Assembly: GCA_030765725.1 (NCBI GenBank)
Contig: JAVCDF010000003.1
Span: 51,001 to 115,000 of the forward strand
DNA length: 64,000 nt
Source: Candidatus Chlorobium antarcticum
Lineage (GTDB): Bacteria; Bacteroidota; Chlorobiia; Chlorobiales; Chlorobiaceae
Direction: 5' to 3'
The notes beneath the pieces are model-generated. The model was not told the DNA's origin. It searched no databases and worked only from the letters and a program-made list of their open reading frames with translations. A program made the translations under genes and the position numbers. Each line of letters starts with the position of its first letter. Position 1 is the stretch's first letter. Shown here one piece after another: positions 10,303 to 18,746 of the stretch.

Positions 10303-10332
10303 CTGAAAAGCACGCCCTTTTTTATGAGGGCG
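10303..10332 (-). terminator. weak hairpin after the zinc-ribbon gene
   Basis: On the minus strand, the six-base stem CGCCCT/AGGGCG (10332-10327 with 10318-10313) encloses an A-rich loop and is followed by TGCTTTTC. It lies 10 bases past the stop of the 10343-11143 gene and before the rnpB promoter. The T tract is short, so termination may be partial. Confidence 0.45.
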
Positions 10333-10342
10333 GTGATGTATT

Positions 10343-11143
10343 TTAGATATTGGCTTCTTCAAAAAGGCGCTCATGCACGACAATGCGTCCGCATGATTCA
10401 CACAGGTAAAAGCCTCCCTGCACAATCATGGTGTGGCGGTTGGTGGGCACTCTGGTGTTGCAGCCTGAGCACGCGTTGCGGTTGAGCGGTACAACAGCAT
10501 TGCTGAGCGTGCCGCTTCTGAGGTGGTCGTATTTGTCAAGCAGGCGCTTGGCTTCCGTTGCCAGCAGTTCTCGCTGTGCGTCAATCTTTTTCTGGAGCGC
10601 GGTGACCTCTTCGGCAGTTTCAATGACAATGCCGTTGAGCTCTTCATTTTTTTGTTTGGCCTGTTGCTTTAGGTCCTTAAGCTGCTGGGCGAGAACATCG
10701 TCGGGCATCATGTCCTCGGATATTTCGTCGTAGCGGTTTTCGGCAATCAGCTGGCGTCCTTTTTCCTGCATTTCAAGGGTTCGCTGTTCGCCCTGGCTGA
10801 TGTCCTGAAGACCGATTTCAGCAAGCGCTATCTCCTTTTCTTCGTACTCAATCTGTTTGGAGAGAGCGTCGTACTCTTTATTGTTCCTTGCCAGGGTCTG
10901 TTTTTCCCTGAACGCAAGAATTTTTTCACGGCACGCGTTGGCGGTTTCATTGAGATGCTGGCGAAGCTTGAGGTGCTCTTCTTTTTTTGCTGTGCGCGTT
11001 TCAATCTGCTTTACGGTAAAGTTCAGATCCTCTTCAAGTGCACCGATTTCTTCGGGTAGCCCTTTTTGAAGGCTGACGATTTTTTCTATCTGATTGTCGA
11101 GGTGCTGAAGCCTGACAAGGAGGTTGATTTTTGTATGATCCAC
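10343..11143 (-). CDS. coiled-coil protein with C4 zinc ribbon (zf-RING_7 type)
   Basis: A 266-residue protein: residues about 15-200 are a long charged coiled coil (heptads rich in E, K, Q, L), and the C-terminus is a C4 zinc ribbon with CSGC at 225-228 and CESC at 248-251. This matches the widespread family of small zinc-ribbon proteins often annotated as nucleic-acid binding or C4-type zinc ribbon domain protein; the role is unproven. It stands between tRNA-Leu and rnpB, all on the minus strand. The upstream tRNA terminator at 11175-11203 suggests it has its own promoter within the next 30 or so bases. Confidence 0.85.
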   Translation of the reverse strand: MDHTKINLLVRLQHLDNQIEKIVSLQKGLPEEIGALEEDLNFTVKQIETRTAKKEEHLKLRQHLNETANACREKILAFREKQTLARNNKEYDALSKQIEYEEKEIALAEIGLQDISQGEQRTLEMQEKGRQLIAENRYDEISEDMMPDDVLAQQLKDLKQQAKQKNEELNGIVIETAEEVTALQKKIDAQRELLATEAKRLLDKYDHLRSGTLSNAVVPLNRNACSGCNTRVPTNRHTMIVQGGFYLCESCGRIVVHERLFEEANI

Positions 11144-11174
11144 TACTGCTCGTGTTTTGGATTATGAGAGGCAC

Positions 11175-11203
11175 AAAAAAAAGCACCTTCTCTTGAAAGG
11201 TGC
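11175..11203 (-). terminator. Rho-independent terminator after tRNA-Leu
   Basis: On the minus strand GCACCTT (11203-11197) pairs with AAGGTGC (11189-11183) in a perfect seven-base stem with a seven-base loop, followed by eight T (11182-11175). It lies about 100 bases beyond the 3' end of tRNA-Leu, which leaves a trailer to be trimmed. Confidence 0.85.
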
Positions 11204-11301
11204 GTACTCTGTGTCATATGTGAAAGAACAGACGAAAAAGAACTGTCTGCTGAAAAGATGAGAGACGAAGTTGCATGCATATCGCGAGTAAGCTATTTAT
11301 G

Positions 11302-11383
11302 TGCCCGAAAGGAGATTCGAACTCCTACACCTTGCGGCGCTCGTCCCTGAAACGAGTGCGTCTACCAGTTCCGCCATTCGGGC
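11302..11383 (-). tRNA. tRNA-Leu (anticodon CAG)
   Basis: The minus strand folds into a complete class II tRNA: acceptor GCCCGAA pairs with TTCGGGC, discriminator A, D arm with TGGTAGACGC, anticodon stem CTCGT/ACGAG with loop TTCAGGG (anticodon CAG), a short variable arm and T loop GTTCGAATC. CCA is not encoded. It decodes CUG. It lies 70 bases downstream of rpmG on the same strand and may be cotranscribed with it. Confidence 0.97.
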
Positions 11384-11452
11384 TAAGCAAATGCTACGCT
11401 GAAAACCAATATGAAAGTAAGCGCTTTTTCTCTATAAAGTCAAAAAAGTAAA

Positions 11453-11635
11453 TTACTTAATTTCCTTGTGTAGCGTATGTTTCTGCATGCTCGGGTTGTA
11501 TTTTTTCAGGACAAGACGGTCTGTCGTGTTTTTCTTGTTTTTCGTCGTGGTATATCTTGAGACTGTTTTGCCCTCTTTTTTGGCTTCAGTGCACTCAAGC
11601 GTGATGACGATTCTATTTTCTTTTCCTTTTGCCAT
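11453..11635 (-). CDS. rpmG: 50S ribosomal protein L33
   Basis: A 60-residue basic protein opening [20 protein letters not shown], then [20 protein letters not shown], the L33 pattern. It lacks the CxxC pairs of zinc-type L33 paralogs, so it is the zinc-independent form. It is a component of the large ribosomal subunit near the E site. tRNA-Leu follows it on the same strand. Confidence 0.96.
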   Translation of the reverse strand: MAKGKENRIVITLECTEAKKEGKTVSRYTTTKNKKNTTDRLVLKKYNPSMQKHTLHKEIK

Positions 11636-11791
11636 TGTTCCGCTTCGCTAGTGTATGGATTTATGCTTTTCAAGTGAGTTGTGAATATAAGACCGGGTTG
11701 GTGATTTTGCAAGTTCCTGATATTTCTTTCCTTCATAGACAGAGAAAGGGTATTTTATCTTTTTTAACAAAAACGAAGGGGTAGCGATATT

Positions 11792-13060
11792 TTGTTGGAT
11801 AGAACAGATTTTCATTTTGAAGCCGGGGAACTCAACTGTGAGGGCGTTGGGCTGACTGAGCTTGCTGAGCGTTTCGGAACACCGCTCTATGTAACTTCCC
11901 GTCGCAGTCTTGTGGCGAGTTTCCGCGAGTTTGAAAAGGCTTTTGCCTCGTTGCCGCATCTTACCTGTTATTCGGTGAAGGCCAACTTCAACCTGAATGT
12001 TATCAGGGAGTTTGGAGAGCTTGGTGCGGGATGCGATGTCAATTCCGGAGGAGAGCTCTACCGGGCGCTTCAGGCTGGCGTTCCTGCCAACAGGATTATT
12101 GTTGCCGGCGTGGGCAAACGGCCGGATGAAATTGCCTATGCCCTCAAAAGCGGCGTGATGCTTCTGAAGGTGGAGTCGATTTCAGAGCTTCAGGCGATTG
12201 ACCGTATTGCGGGCGAAGAGGGGGTTGTTGCCTCGGTGGCGCTGCGCGTTAACCCGAATGTTACGGCTGAAACCCATCCCTATATCACTACTGGCGACAG
12301 CAAGGAGAAATTTGGTATTGATGAGGCTGAACTTCCCGTTATTTTCTCTCTGTTGCCCAGTCTTCAGAATGTCCGGCTTTCTGGGCTCGACATGCATATA
12401 GGTTCCCAGATTTTTGATACGGAGTTTTATGTTGCCGCTGCAACAAAACTGCTTGATGTGTTCAGTTACGCTCGGAGTGCGGGCTTTGCCATTGAGTATC
12501 TGGACATAGGCGGCGGGTTCCCGGTTACCTATGACCCCATGAAGCCGGCGACCCCCATAGGGCGTTTTGCTGAAAAACTTGTTCCTATGCTGAAGGAGAC
12601 GGGGGCGAGGGTGATTCTTGAGCCTGGCCGTTTTCTTGTGGCTAATTCATCGGTGCTTTTGACCAAGATTCTCTATAAAAAGGAAAATCATACGGGAAAG
12701 CAGTTTTTTGTTGTCGATGCCGGCATGACCGAGCTTATCCGGCCGGCGCTCTATCAGTCGCATCATGAGGTTTTTTCAGTGCAGCAGCATACAGAGAGGG
12801 TGGTTGTCGATGTGGTTGGCCCGGTCTGTGAGTCGAGCGACTTTTTTGCACGCGGCCGGGAGATTGATGACGCACCGGAGGGCGGGCTGGTTGCCGTGAT
12901 GTCCTGCGGCGCCTATGCCGCTGTGATGGCCAGCAACTATAATGGGCGGCTTCGTCCTGCTGAGGTGATGGTTGATGGGGCTGAGGCCCGTTTGATACGC
13001 AGGCGTGAGACTCTTGAGCAGCTGACGGCAAACGATGTGTTCAGCCCTCTGAGCGTTTAG
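11792..13060 (+). CDS. lysA: diaminopimelate decarboxylase
   Basis: A 422-residue fold type III PLP enzyme. The PLP lysine is Lys63 in CYSVKANFN; HIGSQI near 205, the glycine-rich DIGGGFPV near 248 and EPGRFLV near 288 complete the cofactor site, and the active-site cysteine comes in GPVCESSDF near 345. It converts meso-diaminopimelate to lysine, the last step of lysine synthesis. The frame begins with tandem TTG codons (11792 and 11795) preceded by GAAGGGG, a plausible Shine-Dalgarno; no ATG is available, so a TTG start is likely. It converges on metF. Confidence 0.95.
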   Translation: MLDRTDFHFEAGELNCEGVGLTELAERFGTPLYVTSRRSLVASFREFEKAFASLPHLTCYSVKANFNLNVIREFGELGAGCDVNSGGELYRALQAGVPANRIIVAGVGKRPDEIAYALKSGVMLLKVESISELQAIDRIAGEEGVVASVALRVNPNVTAETHPYITTGDSKEKFGIDEAELPVIFSLLPSLQNVRLSGLDMHIGSQIFDTEFYVAAATKLLDVFSYARSAGFAIEYLDIGGGFPVTYDPMKPATPIGRFAEKLVPMLKETGARVILEPGRFLVANSSVLLTKILYKKENHTGKQFFVVDAGMTELIRPALYQSHHEVFSVQQHTERVVVDVVGPVCESSDFFARGREIDDAPEGGLVAVMSCGAYAAVMASNYNGRLRPAEVMVDGAEARLIRRRETLEQLTANDVFSPLSV

Positions 13061-13087
13061 AAGAAGGAGGGTTCCACTGCGGCAGTT

Positions 13088-13957
13088 TTAGCTGTGGAGG
13101 TTCCGGAATATTTCAAGGGTTGCTGTGGCCATGTTCAGCGTATAGAAGTGAATGCCGCGAATCTGGTTGTCAATGAGTTCCTGAACCTGATTTGTGGCCC
13201 ATTCAATGCCGATTGAGGCAACCTCAGCGTCGCTTTCCGCGCTGAGCACTTTTTTCAGGAGAGGGGCTGGAATTCTGGCTCCAAGGGCAAGTTCCGACAT
13301 TCTTGTCATTCCTTTTGCGCTTGTTATCGGCATGATTCCTGGTATTATGGGGACCGAAATGCCAGCCAGACGGCAGCGTTCCACGAAGTCAAAATAGTCG
13401 CGGTTGTCAAAAAATAGCTGAGTGACAATATAGTCTGCCCCTGCATCGACTTTTGCCCTCAGATACTCAATTTCCTTCAGCCTGTTGGGGGTTTCGGGGT
13501 GCCCTTCGGGAAATCCCGCTACGCCTACACCGATATTCGGATGATTGGTTTTGATAAACCGCACCAGATTGATGGCGTGTGGAAAATCTTTGACGGCGTC
13601 ATCTATGGACTCTGTGCCGGCGGGTTTGTCGCCCCGGAGTGCAAGCACATTGTTGATGCCGTGGCTCAGATAGTTTTCAAGGATTTCACCGGTTTCGTTG
13701 GTTGTTGAGGCAATGCATGTCAGGTGCGATACGACGGAAAGTCCGGTTTCTTTCTGGATTCTTGTGACTAGGTCGTGCGTTCTTGTCCGGGTGGAGCCGC
13801 CGGCGCCATAAGTGACGCTCACATAGGACGGGTTAAGCGGAGAGAGAGCCGCTATTGTTTTAAATAGTGTGTCCCAGTCTGCATCTTTTTTTGGAGGAAA
13901 GAATTCAAAACTGAATACGGGTTTTTGTGCTGTGTTCAGAATCTCTTTGACCAGCAT
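13088..13957 (-). CDS. metF: 5,10-methylenetetrahydrofolate reductase
   Basis: A 289-residue FAD-dependent TIM-barrel reductase. The N-terminal FSFEFFPPK holds the catalytic Glu18, the THD and ALRGD segments (near 62 and 113) contact FAD, and QLFFDN near 185 is the folate-binding motif. It makes 5-methyl-THF for methionine synthesis. Its start codon region (13957) runs into the divergent comEC leader; the two genes start about 25 bases apart. Confidence 0.97.
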   Translation of the reverse strand: MLVKEILNTAQKPVFSFEFFPPKKDADWDTLFKTIAALSPLNPSYVSVTYGAGGSTRTRTHDLVTRIQKETGLSVVSHLTCIASTTNETGEILENYLSHGINNVLALRGDKPAGTESIDDAVKDFPHAINLVRFIKTNHPNIGVGVAGFPEGHPETPNRLKEIEYLRAKVDAGADYIVTQLFFDNRDYFDFVERCRLAGISVPIIPGIMPITSAKGMTRMSELALGARIPAPLLKKVLSAESDAEVASIGIEWATNQVQELIDNQIRGIHFYTLNMATATLEIFRNLHS

Positions 13958-13981
13958 GAAATAAAGGGTTTAGGAGCTTTC

Positions 13982-16249
13982 GTGAAAAAAAAGAATATAC
14001 GAAACATTGCGTTAGCTCCATATCCAGCGATGCGTCTTCTGGCTTCGTTGGGGGCGGGCATTCTCGCCGGCTCCTATTTCCCTCTGCCCGTGGAGTTTTG
14101 GTTGGCTTCGGCTCTTTCCGCGCTTCTTGCGGTTGCCGGGGGACTTCTCTATGAACTGTTCCGTTCCGGTCGGTCCCGCCACGGCGGGTGGTTCCCTCTT
14201 CCCTTTACCTCCCTAGCCTTTTTCTGTCTGGTGTTGTTCGCGTTTGCTGGATCCACCGACTTCCGTCTCAACCATGTTCCCCAAAGCAGTCTTCTTGATT
14301 TTTCCGGCAGGAGCGTTGTTCTCAGCGGCATGGTGGAGAGCCGGCCTGTGGTTTCTTCTTCGGGAACCCGTTTTCTCATGGAGGTTCGTGAGGTGTTTGA
14401 TGATGGAGATTCAATTGAGCTCCGCGACAGGGCGGCGGTGCAGGTACGGGGAGTAGGGAAGGGCGAACTGAACCTTCGTCGCGGAAGTCTCGTGCGGGTG
14501 AAGGGGAGTGTGGGAACCATTGGCGGACCAGGAAACAGGGGGGAATTCAACCCGCACCGGTCGGCCCGGCTGAAGGGGGTATCGGCATCGGTCTTTGCTG
14601 CCGGAGGGTGGCAGGTGCAGAGTGATGGAGAGAGGGGGGCAGGGTGGTTTGAGGCCTTTTTCGTTGACCCTGTTGCCCTCTATCTTGAGAACTCCCTGAG
14701 GGAGTTGGTGCCCGAGGGGCCGGAACGGGCGTTTATGGCCGGGGTTCTTGCCGCAGAGCGCGACCAGTTGTCTCCTGAGTTGGATCTGGCGTTCCGTCGA
14801 ACCGGCACGGCGCACATTCTTGCGGTTTCGGGGCTCCATGTTGGTCTTCTTGTTCTTGTGGTGAATCTTCTCCTGCAACGGCTCAAGTCCGCCACATGGG
14901 GTCGCTGGGCGGCAGTTGCCCTGACGGGGTTCATTCTCCTTGTCTACACCATGGTAACAGGTGCAGCCCCATCTGTGCGGCGAGCCTCAATTATGGCGAT
15001 GGTGGTTCTTTCAGGGGCGGCATCGGGCCGTCCGTCGTTTTCCCTCAACGCCCTTGCTTTGGCCGATGTCATAATCCTTTTTCTTGATCCGCTTGACCTT
15101 TTCAGTCCTGGTTTCCAGATGAGCAATGCAGCAGTGCTTTCCATTCTGCTGTTGTATTCGCGTCTTAACCAGCAGGTGAAAAGGGGCGGGGGAGCTGCGC
15201 GTCGCGTCTGGAGGTTTGTGCTCTCAAGCCTGCTTCTTACGGTTGCGGCCTCCCTTGGCGTGGCCCCTCTCATTGCATGGTATTTTGGCACCGTTTCGCT
15301 TATTGCCTTTGCTGCAAATCTTCCCGTTGTCTTTTTTTCTTCACTCATGCTCTATGCGCTTTTCGGGATGCTGGCGCTGAACCTTGTGTCTGCTGCTGCG
15401 GCCGGTATGCTTGCTCTTGCGGCACAGTTTTTTGCGATGCTTGCTTTGCAGTCTGTTTTGTTTTTCAGCAGCCTTCCGTTCGGGGTTGTTGAGTTCCGTC
15501 CTGCTGCATTTGAGCTTATTCTGTTCTATTTTCTTCTTCCTGTACCGCTTTTTTTCCTGCTTCGGAACCGGTGGAAAGAGGGGGTGACTTTGCTGCTTGC
15601 GGCAGCCAACCTTATTATGTGGCAGGTTTTTTTTGTTCCCGCTGCCGTTGTTTCTCCGGCATTTTTGAGCATTAACCTCGGAAGGGATCTTTCTTTTCTC
15701 TGTTCTTCGGGCATGGAAAGCATTCAGGTTGACGCGGGGAGGAAGCCGGGGGAAGCCGCACGCATCGGGCGACAGGAGGCGGGGTTCGGATTTCTTCCCC
15801 CTACGGCGGTTGTCCAGTTTTATTCACCCGATTCGCTTGTGCTCAGGGTTCCCTCACCGCACCATTTCCTTCAGGCTGATTCTCTCCTTGTTCTTTCTTC
15901 TTTTGTTGTGGCTCGGCCTGCTCATAGGGTGGTGAGGCTCTGGAGCCGCCGGCAGTCGGTTCTGATTGCTTCGGGAACCGGAAATCTTCGCAGGGATCCG
16001 CTTTTTTCTGCTGATACCGCTGTGCTGTGGATTTACAGGTTTGGGCTGAAGGAGCAGCGGGAGCTTGCCTCGTGGCTTGAGTATGCACGGCCCCGACATT
16101 GCCTGATTGTACCGGGCAGTTTTTTGAAGAAAATCGACAGAGAGGTGCTGCGCCGGTTTACTCTGGAGCGTCCGGCGGTGGAGTTCCGTTCAAAAGAGCG
16201 GCAGATGGTGGTCTATGACGATACTGCGGTCAGTTTTCGGGGGGAGTGA
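13982..16249 (+). CDS. ComEC/Rec2-family membrane protein, DNA uptake channel
   Basis: A 755-residue membrane protein. Residues about 10-90 carry two or three hydrophobic segments, then a soluble OB-like domain (about 90-220), then the Competence domain with its signature HILAVSGLHVGLL at about 278 and some eight membrane segments to about 540. ComEC moves single-stranded DNA through the inner membrane in natural transformation. The C-terminal 200 residues show no HxHxDH metallo-beta-lactamase motif, so the nuclease-like domain is missing or degenerate. Start: GTG 13982 with GGAG six bases upstream fits better than the longer frame from 13925, which overlaps metF. The end overlaps the convergent small gene by 20 bases. 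Confidence 0.88.
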   Translation: MKKKNIRNIALAPYPAMRLLASLGAGILAGSYFPLPVEFWLASALSALLAVAGGLLYELFRSGRSRHGGWFPLPFTSLAFFCLVLFAFAGSTDFRLNHVPQSSLLDFSGRSVVLSGMVESRPVVSSSGTRFLMEVREVFDDGDSIELRDRAAVQVRGVGKGELNLRRGSLVRVKGSVGTIGGPGNRGEFNPHRSARLKGVSASVFAAGGWQVQSDGERGAGWFEAFFVDPVALYLENSLRELVPEGPERAFMAGVLAAERDQLSPELDLAFRRTGTAHILAVSGLHVGLLVLVVNLLLQRLKSATWGRWAAVALTGFILLVYTMVTGAAPSVRRASIMAMVVLSGAASGRPSFSLNALALADVIILFLDPLDLFSPGFQMSNAAVLSILLLYSRLNQQVKRGGGAARRVWRFVLSSLLLTVAASLGVAPLIAWYFGTVSLIAFAANLPVVFFSSLMLYALFGMLALNLVSAAAAGMLALAAQFFAMLALQSVLFFSSLPFGVVEFRPAAFELILFYFLLPVPLFFLLRNRWKEGVTLLLAAANLIMWQVFFVPAAVVSPAFLSINLGRDLSFLCSSGMESIQVDAGRKPGEAARIGRQEAGFGFLPPTAVVQFYSPDSLVLRVPSPHHFLQADSLLVLSSFVVARPAHRVVRLWSRRQSVLIASGTGNLRRDPLFSADTAVLWIYRFGLKEQRELASWLEYARPRHCLIVPGSFLKKIDREVLRRFTLERPAVEFRSKERQMVVYDDTAVSFRGE

Positions 16250-16502
16250 AGAGGCCTGCAGCAATCTGGCTGTCGATGATGGCGGCAATTTCTTTTGAGA
16301 TCCCGGGAGGGTTCAGTTGTCTGATTACCTTTGCGAGCGTATGGATTTTTCCTTCAAGGGGAAGGAACCTGTTGACCACGACAACACGGTTTTCATGAAG
16401 GCGGCAGTCACCACCTAAAAAATCCCCTTTTTCATAGCGAAGTGTGTAGCCGAGCTCTTTGATGGCGGTTTCAAGAAGAGTGAGCTGTGCCGTTTTTTTC
16501 AT
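16230..16502 (-). CDS. small protein of unknown function, 90 aa
   Basis: A 90-residue protein starting MKKTAQLTLLETAIKELGYT with no membrane segment or signal peptide. It looks like a mixed alpha/beta soluble protein (YEKGDFLGGDCRLHENRVVV, then a C-terminal helix). I do not recognise a family with certainty; similar small proteins with FLGGDCRL are, as I recall, conserved in Bacteroidetes/Chlorobi. Coding support comes from a strong Shine-Dalgarno (GGGGGAGAG) and an ATGA overlap with the 34-codon ORF upstream, so it is translated with it. Its 3' end overlaps comEC by 20 bases. Confidence 0.75.
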   Translation of the reverse strand: MKKTAQLTLLETAIKELGYTLRYEKGDFLGGDCRLHENRVVVVNRFLPLEGKIHTLAKVIRQLNPPGISKEIAAIIDSQIAAGLFTPPEN

Positions 16503-16603
16503 GCTCTCCCCCTGTCTTTTCGTACGGTGAACCAGGGTTCCTTGTGCATGTAGCGGGAGCTGAGGGCTGTCCAGTGTTCGGGTTTGCGGTATTGTGGCGT
16601 CAT
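16499..16603 (-). CDS. 34-codon ORF, Nudix N-terminus-like stub
   Basis: Between the permease and the 90-aa gene lies a 34-codon frame whose ATG overlaps the permease stop (ATGA at 16603-16600) and whose TGA overlaps the next start (ATGA at 16502-16499). GAGAGG upstream can serve as ribosome binding site. The peptide contains WTALSSRYMHKEPWFTVRKD, which resembles the first residues of Nudix hydrolases (W..LSS.Y....PW..VR.D), but the Nudix box is absent. It may be a truncated Nudix gene kept as a translational bridge, or a chance frame. Function unknown. Confidence 0.5.
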   Translation of the reverse strand: MTPQYRKPEHWTALSSRYMHKEPWFTVRKDRGRA

Positions 16604-18009
16604 GACTGGCCTCTCATGCGTGGGTCGAGGGCGTCGCGGACACCATCGCCCAAAAGGTTGAAGCAGACCACTGTAGTGAGAATGGCAATGCCTGGAAATG
16701 TGGAGATCCACCAATGGTTGAGCAGGCTGTCGCGTCCTTCGTTGATGATGTTGCCCCAGCTGGGAACAGGCGGCTGTACGCCGAGGCCGAGAAAAGAGAG
16801 CCCGGCTTCGGTGAGGATGATGCTTCCAATTCTCAGTGTGGCGGCAATAATGACCGGGGTGAGGGTATTGGGGGCGAGATGACGGAAGATGATTCTCATG
16901 TCGGACAGGCCGAGCGAGCGGGCGGCAAGGATGAACTCCTGCTCTTTGAGCGAGAGAACCTGGCTGCGTACAATTCGGGCAACCCCCATCCAGCCGGTGA
17001 AAGAGAGGGTGATGACGATAAGGTAGATGGAGTTGCCGAAGGTGGCAATGATGATGAGAATGAGAAAGAGTGCGGGAAAGGCGATGAGAATATCAACAAT
17101 GCGCATCATGAGGGCGTCCACCCAGCCTCCGAAATAGCCAGAGCTAACCCCTACAAAGGTGCCGAGGGTGACGGAAATGAGAACTACGAGAAACCCGATG
17201 GAGAGGGATATTCTGGAGCCGTAAATCACTCTGGAGAGAATGTCGCGGCCGTACTGGTCGGTGCCGAGAATAAAAGTTCGCGTGACCCTGTACTCCGGTC
17301 CTGCAAGTTCTTCCAGAGGGATGGTTTTGGTGCGCATCCCTTGGCGGTAGACGGCACTCTCGCCCTCTTCATGAACAGAATTGACAAAGCGGATGGCGTG
17401 GGGTTCATTGCGTGTTTTTAGCTTCCGGAAATCGCCGATAAGGGTGTTTACCATCCATATTGCGCTGCCTTCACCCTTCTGCATTGGTATTTCAAGGGTT
17501 TTCGGCTGTTTAAGCAACAGCCCCTCAATTCTGGTTAATGGGGGCTGGTATGCGGTAACCAGAAAGTCCTGCTGGTCATAGGGACTAAAGGGGGCAATGT
17601 AGGGGGCCAGAAATGCGACGGAGTAGAGGATGAATATGATGGCAGAGGCAATCAGTGCGATTTTCTGACGCATGAAGGCCCGGAGGCTTATTTTTCCAAG
17701 GCTCAGCTCGCCGGGGGTTCCTGGGGATTCTCCGGCTTTCCTCTTCATCCGTCTGAAAAGGATGGTTGAGAGAATGAGGATGGAGGTGAGAAGGTAGAAT
17801 GCGGCAGCCCAGAACTGGGTTATTTCAGATGTGAATATCTGCTGCAGTGCCTGGGGAGCGGAAATGAAGAGAGCAAGTGCGAAGAGGAAGGTGCGGATGC
17901 TGAGAACAAACAGGTCCCACTGAATGAACAGGACTGAGAGGAGTGCTGCAAGAGAGAGCGCAATGAAAAAATTCAGGCCGTGTCGGCCTTCTGTCGGGTC
18001 TGTTTTCAC
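16600..18009 (-). CDS. ABC transporter permease, OppC/DppC type with N-terminal extension
   Basis: A 469-residue inner-membrane protein. The first 100 residues form three hydrophobic segments not found in ordinary OppC. From about 105 it follows OppC: RAFMRQKIALIASAII, a periplasmic loop of some 140 residues, FILGTDQYGRDILSRVIYGS near 250, and the EAA loop ARSLGLSDMRIIFRHLAPN near 380 that contacts the ATPase. It would import peptides or a similar solute. No OppB, ATPase or binding protein lies nearby, so partners must be elsewhere. GTG start at 18009 has no clear Shine-Dalgarno. The stop overlaps the start of the 34-codon ORF. Confidence 0.85.
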   Translation of the reverse strand: MKTDPTEGRHGLNFFIALSLAALLSVLFIQWDLFVLSIRTFLFALALFISAPQALQQIFTSEITQFWAAAFYLLTSILILSTILFRRMKRKAGESPGTPGELSLGKISLRAFMRQKIALIASAIIFILYSVAFLAPYIAPFSPYDQQDFLVTAYQPPLTRIEGLLLKQPKTLEIPMQKGEGSAIWMVNTLIGDFRKLKTRNEPHAIRFVNSVHEEGESAVYRQGMRTKTIPLEELAGPEYRVTRTFILGTDQYGRDILSRVIYGSRISLSIGFLVVLISVTLGTFVGVSSGYFGGWVDALMMRIVDILIAFPALFLILIIIATFGNSIYLIVITLSFTGWMGVARIVRSQVLSLKEQEFILAARSLGLSDMRIIFRHLAPNTLTPVIIAATLRIGSIILTEAGLSFLGLGVQPPVPSWGNIINEGRDSLLNHWWISTFPGIAILTTVVCFNLLGDGVRDALDPRMRGQS

Positions 18010-18050
18010 GCTGTTGCAGATGGCTTTGAGGATGATGGGGTCTGAGTGCT

Positions 18051-18086
18051 AAAAAAAGCCGCTTCTCTTTTCAGGGGAAGCAGCTT
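18051..18086 (-). terminator. Rho-independent terminator of prs-rplY
   Basis: On the minus strand AAGCTGCTTC (18086-18077) pairs with GAAGCGGCTT (18065-18056), ten pairs including one G-U, followed by seven T (18057-18051). It lies 19 bases past the rplY stop. Confidence 0.85.
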
Positions 18087-18104
18087 TTTGCAGTCACGGT
18101 TACC

Positions 18105-18713
18105 TCATTCCTCTGTTTCAGGAGCGGCAGCTTCCGGGGTCTCTTCGGTCTCAACCTCTACTTTGGGAGCAACAACGCTCACGACAGGAGTTTCTGGATC
18201 AAGAATGATTTCGAGGTTCTTGTATGATTCAGCAGGAATGTCTTTAACATGCACAATGCTGCCGATTTGCATTTCGGTGACATCTATGACCAGATGGTCG
18301 GGCATGTCGGCCGGTTTGCCTTTCAGTGTCAGGTTGTGACGCAGAATTTGCAGTTTACCGCCCTTGTCTACGCCGATCGATTCGCCGGTAACGGTAACAG
18401 GTACATCCATTTCAATGACCTCATCGGCTGCAAAGAGCTGGAAGTCGGTATGGATGATTCTGTCGGTTACAGGATGGAACTGCACTGCCTTTATGAAGGA
18501 ACGCTTCACTTTGCCATCGGGAAAGCGAAGGTCAATGATGTGCGATTCAGCGGTGTGAACCAATTTGTTCAGTTCAAGCTCGTTGACGCTGACTGAAATG
18601 GTCTCTTCGCCTTTATGGTAGATAACAGCCGGTACATTGCCGCTTTTGCGGATTTTTTCGGCGTCGTTCTTTTTGATGATGCGGGGCTGAACCCCAAGTA
18701 CGGTAGTTTCCAT
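18105..18713 (-). CDS. rplY: 50S ribosomal protein L25 (Ctc form)
   Basis: A 202-residue long-form L25. The N-terminal 5S rRNA-binding domain (LGVQPRIIKKNDAEKIRKSG, VPAVIYHKGEE) covers about 1-95, the C-terminal TL5/Ctc beta domain about 100-185, with an acidic tail of E, P and A. It binds 5S rRNA in the large subunit. It begins 33 bases after prs, the common prs-ctc operon arrangement, and ends before a strong terminator. Confidence 0.96.
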   Translation of the reverse strand: METTVLGVQPRIIKKNDAEKIRKSGNVPAVIYHKGEETISVSVNELELNKLVHTAESHIIDLRFPDGKVKRSFIKAVQFHPVTDRIIHTDFQLFAADEVIEMDVPVTVTGESIGVDKGGKLQILRHNLTLKGKPADMPDHLVIDVTEMQIGSIVHVKDIPAESYKNLEIILDPETPVVSVVAPKVEVETEETPEAAAPETEE

Positions 18714-18746
18714 GCTCTTTCTTTCTCTCTTTTTTCTCTTCTGGTT

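Noticed and set aside
9974..10306. Open frames of 75-110 codons on both strands
   Set aside because: They lie within the RNase P RNA gene, whose conserved core and P1 helix are clear.
11648..11959. Minus-strand frame of 103 codons in the rpmG-lysA gap
   Set aside because: It runs over the start of lysA, has no recognisable motif, and rpmG needs its promoter there.
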